NCBI GenBank assembly: GCA_003455275.1
Contig: DMRR01000263.1
Span: 1,907 to 9,518, forward strand
Source: Bacteroidota bacterium
Lineage (GTDB): Bacteria > Bacteroidota > Bacteroidia > Chitinophagales > UBA10324
DNA: 7,612 nucleotides
Reading direction: 5' to 3'
The position numbers and the translations under genes were made by a program. Below the pieces are notes generated by a model, which was given only the letters and a program-made list of their open reading frames with translations, was not told the DNA's origin and did not search any database. This document shows positions 1-7,052 of the stretch, one piece after another. Position 1 is the first letter of the stretch. Each line of letters starts with the position of its first letter.

Positions 1-1049
1 TTACACCGCTGGCATTCAAACTTCGTTTACCAATAAAATCAATTGTGAAGCAGACGATCTATGCTCACTTCTGCGGAGGAGAAACATTAGAAGAATCACT
101 GAAAACTGTTGCAAAACTTGGAAAGTATAAAGTGGGAACAATTCTCGACTATGGAGTGGAAGGAAAAGAAACAGATGAAGATTTCGATCGCGGTTGTGAT
201 GAATTTGTTCGGGCAATAAAATTTTCAGCAAACAATCCTGATATTCCTTTCATCAGTTTGAAGGTCACAGGGCTTGCAAAATTTTCTATACTTGAAAAAA
301 TAAATGATGAAAAAAAATTAGAAGAAGATGAATTGGTAGAATGGAACCGTGTAAAAGGAAGAATGCACCGCATTTGTAAAGCCGCTTACGACAACGGAAA
401 ATCCATAATGATAGATGCAGAGGAATCATGGATTCAAAAACCTGTAGATGATCTTGCCGAAGAGATGAGTCGTTTTTACAATAAGGAAAACGCTGTTGTA
501 TATAACACGATTCAACTTTACAGAACTGACCGCTTAGAATTTTTGATCAAAAGTTTTGATCGCGCGCAATCTCAAAATTTTCTGCTGGCTGTAAAGCTGG
601 TTCGTGGCGCATATATGGAGAAGGAAAGAGCCCGGGCAGTTAAAATGAATTATCAATCGCCAATTCAACCTGATAAAAAACAATGCGATATAGATTATGA
701 TCAGGCGGTTGATTTTTGTTTATCACGAATTGAAAATATTGCATTTTGCCTTGCATCTCACAACGAAAAAAGCAATTTGCGTGCAGCTAATTTTCTTCTT
801 GAAAAAAATGTTCCTGCAAATCATCCTCATATCATGTTCTCACAATTATTAGGCATGAGCGATCATATTTCTTTTGTTCTGGCACATGAAGGATTTAATG
901 TTTCAAAGTATGTTCCGTACGGACCGGTGAAGGATGTGGTGCCTTATCTGATGCGGAGAGCGCAGGAGAATACTTCGGTTAGCGGTCAAATGAGCCGTGA
1001 ACTCAGCTTGCTTAGAAAGGAAATCAGAAGAAGGAAAACACTTTCATAA
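1..1049 (+). CDS. Proline dehydrogenase family protein, 5'-truncated by the window edge
   Basis: FAD-dependent proline dehydrogenase oxidises L-proline to 1-pyrroline-5-carboxylate, the first step of proline catabolism, passing electrons to the respiratory chain. The frame stays open from base 3 to the TAA at 1047-1049. The GTG at 45 is the first possible start in the window but is probably an internal Val, because the upstream codons (TPLAFKLRLPIKSI) read smoothly into the conserved segment and bacterial members of this type are usually longer. Counting from the codon at 45, PRODH barrel motifs are LDYGVEG (34-40), IDAEESW (123-129), LVRGAYMEKER (185-195), ASHNE (237-241), FSQLLGMSDH (265-274), and YVPYGPVKDVVPYLMRRAQEN (289-309) with the paired Arg that binds substrate carboxylate in the family. 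There is no aldehyde dehydrogenase domain, so this is a monofunctional enzyme rather than PutA. It converges on clpC and shares a terminator with it. Family assignment is secure; the exact start cannot be seen. Confidence 0.93.
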   Translation, partial: TPLAFKLRLPIKSIVKQTIYAHFCGGETLEESLKTVAKLGKYKVGTILDYGVEGKETDEDFDRGCDEFVRAIKFSANNPDIPFISLKVTGLAKFSILEKINDEKKLEEDELVEWNRVKGRMHRICKAAYDNGKSIMIDAEESWIQKPVDDLAEEMSRFYNKENAVVYNTIQLYRTDRLEFLIKSFDRAQSQNFLLAVKLVRGAYMEKERARAVKMNYQSPIQPDKKQCDIDYDQAVDFCLSRIENIAFCLASHNEKSNLRAANFLLEKNVPANHPHIMFSQLLGMSDHISFVLAHEGFNVSKYVPYGPVKDVVPYLMRRAQENTSVSGQMSRELSLLRKEIRRRKTLS

Positions 1050-1052
1050 AAA

Positions 1053-1083
1053 AAAAGGCAACTTAAAATTTAAGTTGCCTTTT
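1053..1083. terminator. Bidirectional intrinsic terminator between convergent genes
   Basis: This is a perfect inverted repeat: the 15-base arm at 1053-1067 is the exact reverse complement of 1069-1083, with A1068 at the centre. The stem core is AAAAGGCAACTT paired with AAGTTGCCTTTT. It begins 3 bases after the proline dehydrogenase stop and ends 18 bases before the clpC stop. Read leftward (clpC transcript) the stem runs into about nine T (complement of A1048-1056), a canonical U tract. Read rightward the 3' arm itself ends in TTTT followed by AAATTAA, so termination in that direction should work but is probably weaker. Confidence 0.9.
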
Positions 1084-1101
1084 AAATTAATTCAGTTAAG
1101 A

Positions 1102-3639
1102 TTAGGCGTCTGCAGTTTTCTCGCCTTTCTTCTGCTTCTTAACTGTGATTTTCAGCTTTTCTTTTTCTTTAGAATCTGTATCCACCATTACAATATCTCC
1201 TGCCGCAACGGCTGAATTGAGTATCTCCTCTGCAAGAGGATCTTCAAGATATTTTTGAATAGCGCGATGCAAAGGCCGGGCTCCATATTTTTCATCATAG
1301 CCATGCTCTGCAAGAAAATCTTTAGCAGCGTTTGTTAACTCTAATGTGAATCCTAGATGAGCAACTCGTGCATACACATCCTTCATTGTTATATCAATTA
1401 TAGAGTGTATGTGCTCCTTTGTCAATGAGTTGAATACAATCACATCATCAATTCTGTTGAGGAACTCAGGAGCGAAAGTGCGCTTCAAAGCATTCTCAAT
1501 TACAGTTTTGGTGTGTGTATCGGCACTGTCTTTTTTAGCTGTAGTTGAGAAACCAATTCCGGTCCCGAAATCTTTTAGCTGTCGCGCTCCAATATTTGAA
1601 GTCATAATAATAAGTGTATTCTTAAAATCAATCTTTCTTCCGAGGCCATCAGTTAGAATTCCATCATCGAGCACCTGAAGCAAAACACTGTAAACATCGG
1701 GGTGGGCTTTTTCAATTTCATCCAGAAGAATAACAGAATACGGTTTGCGACGAACTTTTTCAGTTAACTGTCCACCTTCTTCATAGCCAACATATCCAGG
1801 AGGTGCACCGATCAAACGAGAGACAGAAAATTTTTCCATGTATTCGCTCATATCAATTCGGATGAGCGCATCGTCATTATCAAAAAGATAGCGAGCAAGA
1901 ACCTTTGCTAATTCTGTTTTACCTACGCCGGTTGGTCCAAGGAAAATAAACGAACCGATTGGTTTTTTCGGATCTTTCAAACCAGCCCGGTTGCGTTGAA
2001 TGGCTTTAGTTACTTTAATAATTGCATCATTCTGTCCGATCACACTTCCTTGCAATTCACTGCTCATTTTTAGTAATCGGGTTCCTTCGCTCTGCGCAAC
2101 CCGCTTTACCGGAACACCTGTAATCATTGCTACTACTTCAGCAATATCTTCTTCGCTAACAGGATATCGTGCAACTTTTGTTTCTTCTTCCCATTGTTTT
2201 TTTGCGCCTTCCAATTCTTCCTGCAATTTTTTCTCAGTATCACGAAGGCGTGCAGCTTCTTCATACTTCTGGCTTTTCACCACTTTGTTTTTCTCCAGCT
2301 TGATATCTTCAATCTTCTTTTCAAAGTCAAGAATGTTTTGAGGCACATGAATATTTTTCAAATGAACCTTAGCTCCTACTTCATCCATTACATCTATTGC
2401 TTTATCCGGAAGCAGGCGGTCAGTGATGTAGCGGTTAGAAAGGTTTACGGTAGCTGTAATTGCTTCGGGTGTATAGGTCACATTATGAAACTCTTCGTAC
2501 TTATTCTTAATGTTTGTAAGAATAGTAATTGTTTCTTCTGCTGAAGGAGGCTCCACTAATACCTTTTGAAACCTGCGGTCAAGTGCGCCATCTTTTTCTA
2601 TGTATTGACGATACTCATCAAGTGTCGATGCTCCTATGCATTGGAGTTCACCTCGAGCGAGCGCCGGTTTAAAAATATTTGAAGCATCAAGCGAACCGGT
2701 TGCGCCACCAGCTCCAACTATAGTATGAATTTCATCAATGAATAAAATCACATCTCGGTTTTTCTCCAGCTCATTCATGATTGCTTTCATTCTCTCTTCA
2801 AATTGACCACGATATTTTGTTCCTGCCACAAGTGCTGCAAGGTCAAGCATCACAATTCTTTTGTCATATAAAACGCGAGAAACTTTTCTTTGAACAATTC
2901 GAAGTCCAAGGCCTTCTACTATCGCTGTTTTTCCAACACCGGGTTCTCCTATAAGAATTGGGTTGTTCTTCTTTCGGCGGGAAAGGATTTGAGAAACTCT
3001 TTCAATTTCTGTTTCTCTTCCAACTATTGGATCAAGGTTTCCCTCTTCTGCCATTTTTGTAATGTCTCTTCCAAAATTGTCAAGAACAGGTGTTCGGGAT
3101 TTAACTGCGCCTTGCTTCTTGGTACCAGTCGATGATTTTGCTTTTTCTTCTTCTTCAAATGCTTCATCGTCGCTTTCACCAGGTAATTCAGCTTTAATAT
3201 CCTGCTGAAGAAAATCCAGCTCGTTCTTAAAAGGCTCATAATCTACATTGAATCTTGAGAGTAATTCTGTAGCAACTGAATCCTTATTTTTCAGAATAGA
3301 TAGCATTAAATGTTCGGTACCTATTGTTTCACTTTTTAAAAGTTTTGCTTCAAGTATTGCAATCTTTAAAATCTTTTCAGCCTGCTTTGTGAGTGGCAGA
3401 TTGCTCACATTCAGATTCTGATGCCCGCCTTTTTCGCGGATAGAATCTTCAATAGTTCTGCGCAAAGCAACTACATCAATTTCCATCGCTTTCAAAACTT
3501 TAATAGCAAGGCCTTCGCCTTCACGAATCAACCCAAGCAATAGATGTTCAGTGCCGATAAAATCGTGACCTAATCGCAGTGCTTCCTCGCGGCTGAATGA
3601 AATCACTTCGCGAACTTTCGGAGAAAATTTAGCTTCCAT
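1102..3639 (-). CDS. clpC: ATP-dependent Clp protease ATP-binding subunit ClpC
   Basis: This is the full-length 845-residue cytoplasmic AAA+ unfoldase that feeds substrates into the ClpP peptidase. In order it has: two Clp_N repeats (about 1-75 and 80-147); an acidic then Ser/Thr/Lys-rich linker (151-180); AAA1 with Walker A GEPGVGKT (231-238), pore loop KYRG (275-278), Walker B LFIDEIH (299-305) and arginine finger DRRF (354-357); a UVR/coiled-coil middle region (about 435-490, [11 protein letters not shown] at 457-467); and AAA2 with Walker A GPTGVGKT (568-575), pore loop GYVG (615-618), Walker [11 protein letters not shown] (637-646) and sensor-2 GARPL (786-790). IGF at 695-697 sits where the ClpP-docking loop (VGF or IGL in ClpC and ClpA) is expected. 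The UVR-type middle region and overall size favour ClpC over ClpB, which has a much longer coiled coil and no ClpP loop. The ATG gives a normal ClpC N terminus ([13 protein letters not shown]); no Shine-Dalgarno is evident. All ATPase residues are intact. No mcsA, mcsB or ctsR neighbour is present. Confidence 0.97.
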   Translation of the reverse strand: MEAKFSPKVREVISFSREEALRLGHDFIGTEHLLLGLIREGEGLAIKVLKAMEIDVVALRRTIEDSIREKGGHQNLNVSNLPLTKQAEKILKIAILEAKLLKSETIGTEHLMLSILKNKDSVATELLSRFNVDYEPFKNELDFLQQDIKAELPGESDDEAFEEEEKAKSSTGTKKQGAVKSRTPVLDNFGRDITKMAEEGNLDPIVGRETEIERVSQILSRRKKNNPILIGEPGVGKTAIVEGLGLRIVQRKVSRVLYDKRIVMLDLAALVAGTKYRGQFEERMKAIMNELEKNRDVILFIDEIHTIVGAGGATGSLDASNIFKPALARGELQCIGASTLDEYRQYIEKDGALDRRFQKVLVEPPSAEETITILTNIKNKYEEFHNVTYTPEAITATVNLSNRYITDRLLPDKAIDVMDEVGAKVHLKNIHVPQNILDFEKKIEDIKLEKNKVVKSQKYEEAARLRDTEKKLQEELEGAKKQWEEETKVARYPVSEEDIAEVVAMITGVPVKRVAQSEGTRLLKMSSELQGSVIGQNDAIIKVTKAIQRNRAGLKDPKKPIGSFIFLGPTGVGKTELAKVLARYLFDNDDALIRIDMSEYMEKFSVSRLIGAPPGYVGYEEGGQLTEKVRRKPYSVILLDEIEKAHPDVYSVLLQVLDDGILTDGLGRKIDFKNTLIIMTSNIGARQLKDFGTGIGFSTTAKKDSADTHTKTVIENALKRTFAPEFLNRIDDVIVFNSLTKEHIHSIIDITMKDVYARVAHLGFTLELTNAAKDFLAEHGYDEKYGARPLHRAIQKYLEDPLAEEILNSAVAAGDIVMVDTDSKEKEKLKITVKKQKKGEKTADA

Positions 3640-3734
3640 AGAATTAGTTGTTTGACAAATGACAGACCATTAAATTCTGAATAGCATTTTGTCGTGTTTT
3701 GTTAAAGTGTTTGTTTTTACTGTCGAACACAAAT

Positions 3735-3742
3735 CAAAGTTA
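3735..3742 (-). promoter_or_regulatory. Possible -7 element for clpC
   Basis: On the minus strand this octamer reads TAACTTTG, an exact match to the Bacteroidota -7 consensus TAnnTTTG. It would place the clpC transcription start near 3729, giving an untranslated leader of about 90 bases. No TTG (-33 element) occurs on the minus strand at the usual 17-23 base spacing upstream, so the assignment is weak; an exact match can arise by chance in A+T-rich DNA. Confidence 0.35.
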
Positions 3743-3806
3743 TTTCAATTTAGGCATTCGGCCATTTTTACACACCTAACTGTTATTTGTTTCTAAAGGT
3801 TTCAAC

Positions 3807-3840
3807 TTGCTTTCAACATTGATTCTTTTTAATACTTTTG
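3807..3840 (+). promoter_or_regulatory. Bacteroidota-type promoter for the STAS-rnz-TMTC-isoaspartyl peptidase cluster
   Basis: TACTTTTG at 3833-3840 matches the Bacteroidota primary-sigma -7 consensus TAnnTTTG. A TTG at 3807-3809 can serve as the -33 element, with a 23-base spacer at the long end of the accepted 17-23 range. The -7 box ends 19 bases before the ATG of the STAS gene, leaving a short A-rich leader (CAACAAACAAACAC) without Shine-Dalgarno, as is common in this phylum. The three following genes are closely packed, so this may drive all four. Confidence 0.65.
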
Positions 3841-3859
3841 CCTTTCAACAAACAAACAC

Positions 3860-4234
3860 ATGAAGTTTTCAATTGATAAGCAAGAAAAGTATTCTCTCTT
3901 TAAACTCGAGGAAGAAAAGCTCAATTCCATGATTGCTCCTACCCTGAAATCAGAGATGATTGTATTGAACGCTGAAGGAGTGAAGAATATTATTTTCGAT
4001 ATGAGTTCAATTCGATTTGTGGATTCTTCAGGGCTCAGTTCAATCTTGATTGCAAACCGACTTTGCAAAGGAGTTGGCGGCTCGTTAGTGCTTTGCAAAG
4101 TGAATGACAATGTTCTTAAACTGATAAAGATTTCTCAACTTGATTCTATTCTTTCTATTGTTCCTACAAAGGAAGAAGCTAATGATCTGGTGATGATGAA
4201 CGAAATCGAACGAGATCTGAAGGCAAAAAATTAA
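3860..4234 (+). CDS. STAS-domain protein, anti-sigma-factor antagonist-like (SpoIIAA/RsbV type)
   Basis: This is a 124-residue single-domain cytoplasmic protein of the size usual for SpoIIAA/RsbV-like STAS proteins. In that family the unphosphorylated form binds a partner such as an anti-sigma-factor kinase, and phosphorylation of one Ser releases it. The diagnostic segment is IIFDMSSIRFVDSSGLSSIL (44-63): strand, then D55-S56-S57-G58-L59, with S57 aligning with the phosphorylated Ser of SpoIIAA. The C-terminal half (GGSLVLCKVNDNVLKLIKIS, then LDSILSIVPTKEEA) matches the usual strand-helix pattern with a charged tail. The ATG lies 19 bases after a good -7 box. Its stop is one base from the rnz start, so the two are probably translationally linked. 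No RsbW-like kinase, PP2C phosphatase or sigma factor is visible, so partner and output are unknown. The domain call is firm; a classical partner-switching role is inferred from the intact Ser. Confidence 0.9.
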   Translation: MKFSIDKQEKYSLFKLEEEKLNSMIAPTLKSEMIVLNAEGVKNIIFDMSSIRFVDSSGLSSILIANRLCKGVGGSLVLCKVNDNVLKLIKISQLDSILSIVPTKEEANDLVMMNEIERDLKAKN

Positions 4235-4235
4235 A

Positions 4236-5147
4236 ATGCCTTTTGAGGTTTTCATTCTCGGAAACAATTCAGCCATACCTGCCCATGGCAGGCATCCAAC
4301 ATCACAGGTAGTTAATCATCACGAAAAGTTTTATCTTGTTGATTGTGGCGAAGGAACTCAGATTCAACTTTCGAAATATAAAATCAAGCGCAGCCGACTT
4401 GATCACATTTTTATTTCGCATTTACATGGCGATCATTATTTCGGTTTGATTGGACTGATTACTTCTTTTCATTTACTGAGAAGAGAAAAGCCTCTTCACA
4501 TTTATGCTCCAAAAGGTTTGAAAGAAATTTTGGAAATGCAATTGAATGTTTCTGACACAAAACTTGTGTTTGAATTAATATTTCATGAAACCAAATTTGA
4601 TTCAGCAGAAATTTTATTGGAAAATGATGACCTAACGATTAGCTCTTTCCCTGTGAAACACAGGATACCTACAACAGGGTTTTTGTTTCGTGAAAAAAAT
4701 ATTCAGAGGAAAGTGCGAACTGAAAAATTGGAAGCAGAATCAATTCCACACGAATTGATTGTCGAACTTAAAAAAGGAAAGGATGTAATTCTAAATGAAA
4801 AAAAATATCTGAGTGCCGAATGGACATTTCCGCCTGCCTCGCCGCGCTCGTATGCATTTTGCGCTGATACATTGTATCATGAAGAATTAAAAAATTATAT
4901 TCAAGGTTGCAACCTTGTTTACCATGAGGCAACTTTTATGGAAGAATCTTCTGAGCGTGCAAAACAAACTTTTCACAGCACGGCAAAGCAAGCTGCAACA
5001 ATGGCACAAATTGCCAGTGTTAAACATTTATTGCTTGGACATTTTTCAGCCAAATATGAAGACTTGTTGCCTCTGCTGATAGAAGCAAAAGAAATTTTTG
5101 CTCATACTAAACTTGCAATTGAAGGGTTAAAATTTGAAGTTGAATAA
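4236..5147 (+). CDS. rnz: Ribonuclease Z (tRNA 3'-processing endonuclease)
   Basis: This short-form RNase Z has 303 residues, typical for the family. It is a Zn-dependent metallo-beta-lactamase-fold enzyme that cleaves the 3' trailer from tRNA precursors. All metal and catalytic residues are visible: SHLHGDH (61-67, giving H62, H64, D66, H67), H142 in VKHRIPTTGF, D211 in CADT, and H269 in LLLGHFSAKY, plus HEATF (230-234) and FHSTAKQAA (246-254). The N terminus FEVFILGNNSAIP (3-15) and LVDCGEGTQ (34-42) are also typical. The tRNA-binding arm should lie at about 150-200; its ending LKKGKDVIL (178-186) is recognisable, but the Gly-Pro element often present in this arm is replaced by IPHELIVE. 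The ATG follows the STAS stop by one base, and 18 bases separate its stop from the next gene. No defect is seen; an essential or near-essential housekeeping role is expected. Confidence 0.96.
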   Translation: MPFEVFILGNNSAIPAHGRHPTSQVVNHHEKFYLVDCGEGTQIQLSKYKIKRSRLDHIFISHLHGDHYFGLIGLITSFHLLRREKPLHIYAPKGLKEILEMQLNVSDTKLVFELIFHETKFDSAEILLENDDLTISSFPVKHRIPTTGFLFREKNIQRKVRTEKLEAESIPHELIVELKKGKDVILNEKKYLSAEWTFPPASPRSYAFCADTLYHEELKNYIQGCNLVYHEATFMEESSERAKQTFHSTAKQAATMAQIASVKHLLLGHFSAKYEDLLPLLIEAKEIFAHTKLAIEGLKFEVE

Positions 5148-5165
5148 ATTCTTCTTCAGAAAAAT

Positions 5166-7052
5166 ATGAAGCAGAAAAAAACAGATACGATGTTTCAGAT
5201 CGATGAACTTTTGATTGAAGAGAAAAAGAATTTTTTTTCTCCGGTCAATTTCACTTTTCAGTCACTTGTCATTCTGATCGTGACTTTTATTTTTTATGCA
5301 AATACATTATGGAACGGAACAGCTCTTGACGATGGGCTGGTATGGGTTGACAATGCTTTTGTTAAAAAAGGATTCAACGGAATTGGAGACATCCTGTTCA
5401 ATGATTCGTTTTTCGGCTCGCTTGGTCACAGTTACAATCTTGCAGGCGGAAGGTGGCGACCACTCTCGCTTGTAACTTTTGCGATTGAACATCAACTGTG
5501 GGGAGAAACATGGTGGATCTCACATCTCATCAATCTCTTACTCTATGCATTCACTGGAATATTGCTTTTGAAATTTCTTCGCTCTCATATACTAAAAGAA
5601 AAAACTTTCGCCGCATTTTCAGTTGTTTTCCTTTTCATCATTCACCCGGTTCATACTGAAGCAATCGCGAACATCAAAAGCCGTGACGAAATTCTCTCTC
5701 TTCTTTTTTTAATTCTCGCACTTCAATTTTCTCTTGATGTAGCCAATGGAAAAAGAAACATGCCGGCGCTCCTTATTTCATCACTGTTTTTGTTTCTCGC
5801 CTTGCTCTCAAAAGAAAACGGATTGATGTTTCTTTTCATCCTTCCGCTCACACTTTATTTCTTCAGCAATCTTTCACTTAAAAATATTTTCATTCAATCG
5901 CTCCCGGCTTTTGCAGCAATTGCAATTTATATTTTTCTCAGAACAAGTATTGTTCCTTTCACAAACCAGAAAGTTACTGAATTAATGGATAATCCCTATC
6001 TGCTCGCAACAACAGATCAGCGATTCGCCACCATCATTTATGTGTTGCTTTATTATTTACGACTCCTCTTCTACCCTCACCCGCTTACTTATGATTATAG
6101 TTTCAACCAGATTCCTTACAAAAATTTTTCAGATCTTTCGGTTGTCTCTTCACTCATTATTCATGTTTCGTTAATTGTATATGCACTCGCAACTTTTCGT
6201 AAGAAAAATATTCTTGCTTGGTGCATATTTTTTTACATAGCAAGCATTTTCATAGTTTCCAATTTTGTTCTGAACATAGGTGCTCCTCTTGCTGAAAGAT
6301 TTTTGTATCAGCCTTCAATTGCATTTTTTCTTTTTTTTGTACTGATTATTGAAAAAGTTTTTTCCGGAATTTCTGTCAGTGAATTTTCGAGAAAAAATAT
6401 TGCACTTACATCACTGGTGCTGATTGCCATTCCGTGTGGTTATAAAACAATTACAAGAAATGAAGTTTGGAGGGCCGGTCCGATTCTCGGAATTACAGAT
6501 GTGAATGCTTCACCCAATTCAGCGCGTGCAAACACCTACGCCGGTGCTAACTACATTTCTTTTTACGACACTTGTAAAAACGAACAGCAGAAAAAATATT
6601 TTCTTCAGAAAACTCTTGACTACTGCAACAAGTCGCTCACCATTTATCCCGACTTTTTTCAGACCTATATGTATCTAGGTTTTGCTTACTCAAGGAGTGA
6701 TAGTTTAGACAAGGCCGTGGCTGCCTGGAAGCGAGGACAACAATTGAAACCCGGTGATGATTATGTAAACAAGAATCTGAAAATTATTTCTGACAAATAT
6801 TTTGATATCGGACTAAATGCGGGCGGAAGAAAATCATATGACACTTCTATTTATTTTATGAAGAAAGCCCTCAGCATTTCTCCCAATGTGGTTGACTACA
6901 ATTACAATCTTGGGGGCGCATACTTCATGAAAAATAATCTAGACAGCGCCGAAAAATATTTTAATGACGCCTTGAAACTGAATCCAAATCACCAGCAATC
7001 GCGCGATGGTTTGAGCGCAGTGTTATCACAGAAAAAAAATAAAAATGAATAA
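5166..7052 (+). CDS. TMTC-like multi-pass membrane protein with C-terminal TPRs (putative GT-C glycosyltransferase)
   Basis: This 628-residue inner-membrane protein has two halves. Residues 32-428 hold about eleven or twelve hydrophobic spans. Residues about 470-610 hold three or four TPR-like repeats (PDFFQTYMYLGFAYS from 495; YFDIGLNAGGRKSYDTSIYF from 545; YNYNLGGAYFMKNNLDSAEK from 578). The first large loop carries D55-D56, where GT-C glycosyltransferases keep their acidic catalytic residue, followed by GRWRPL (95-100). Other TMTC-like features are HPVHTEAIANIKSRDE (160-175), LSKENG (214-219), and a DUF1736-like stretch from NPYLLATTDQRF (276-287) to YPHPLTYDYSFNQIP (303-317). Eukaryotic TMTC1-4 O-mannosylate secreted and membrane proteins from a lipid-linked mannose donor. 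By analogy this protein may glycosylate periplasmic or exported proteins, with TPRs outside the membrane binding acceptor; substrate and donor are not known. ATG at 5166 is used; Met9 (5190) is an alternative that keeps every motif. It lies 18 bases after rnz and overlaps the next gene by 8. Confidence 0.8.
   Translation: MKQKKTDTMFQIDELLIEEKKNFFSPVNFTFQSLVILIVTFIFYANTLWNGTALDDGLVWVDNAFVKKGFNGIGDILFNDSFFGSLGHSYNLAGGRWRPLSLVTFAIEHQLWGETWWISHLINLLLYAFTGILLLKFLRSHILKEKTFAAFSVVFLFIIHPVHTEAIANIKSRDEILSLLFLILALQFSLDVANGKRNMPALLISSLFLFLALLSKENGLMFLFILPLTLYFFSNLSLKNIFIQSLPAFAAIAIYIFLRTSIVPFTNQKVTELMDNPYLLATTDQRFATIIYVLLYYLRLLFYPHPLTYDYSFNQIPYKNFSDLSVVSSLIIHVSLIVYALATFRKKNILAWCIFFYIASIFIVSNFVLNIGAPLAERFLYQPSIAFFLFFVLIIEKVFSGISVSEFSRKNIALTSLVLIAIPCGYKTITRNEVWRAGPILGITDVNASPNSARANTYAGANYISFYDTCKNEQQKKYFLQKTLDYCNKSLTIYPDFFQTYMYLGFAYSRSDSLDKAVAAWKRGQQLKPGDDYVNKNLKIISDKYFDIGLNAGGRKSYDTSIYFMKKALSISPNVVDYNYNLGGAYFMKNNLDSAEKYFNDALKLNPNHQQSRDGLSAVLSQKKNKNE

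Larger units (their letters stand above)
3640..3859. other. Divergent intergenic region between clpC and the STAS-rnz cluster
   Basis: These 220 A+T-rich bases lie between divergently transcribed genes and must hold promoters for both. I find one good rightward promoter (TTG 3807-3809 and TACTTTTG 3833-3840) and a weaker leftward -7-like box (3735-3742). There is no credible small coding gene, tRNA or riboswitch fold. An imperfect 7-base inverted repeat, GTGTTTG (3707-3713) and CGAACAC (3724-3730), is the only other structure seen. Confidence 0.75.

Noticed and set aside
3024..3239. Second open frame of 71 codons on the minus strand within clpC.
   Set aside because: It is an out-of-frame reading of the acidic, Lys-rich linker coding region of ClpC, giving a low-complexity Lys run, with no sign of its own start signal.
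3652..3657. TTGACA on the plus strand, identical to the E. coli -35 consensus.
   Set aside because: No -10-like hexamer follows at 16-18 bases and Bacteroidota primary sigma factors do not use this element.
3651..3664. Tandem heptamers TTTGACA and AATGACA just upstream of clpC, resembling the CtsR operator (repeated GTCAAA on the other strand).
   Set aside because: The repeat period is 7, not the 10 of CtsR sites, the second copy is imperfect, and CtsR is a Firmicutes regulator. No CIRCE-like repeat is present either.
3707..3730. Imperfect inverted repeat GTGTTTG/CGAACAC in the clpC leader region.
   Set aside because: The 7-base stem needs a G-U pair on one strand and has a mismatch on the other, with a 10-base loop. 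It is too weak to call an operator or RNA element.
3829..4110. Open frame of 93 codons antisense to the STAS gene.
   Set aside because: It overlaps a well-supported STAS domain and covers the promoter region; its translation has no recognisable domain. It is a shadow frame.
4278..4292. Short perfect inverted repeat, CCTGCC-CAT-GGCAGG, near the 5' end of rnz.
   Set aside because: It encodes the normal IPAHGR segment of RNase Z. A 6-base stem inside coding sequence has no U tract and needs no extra explanation; a single copy in this window gives no support for a dispersed repeat.
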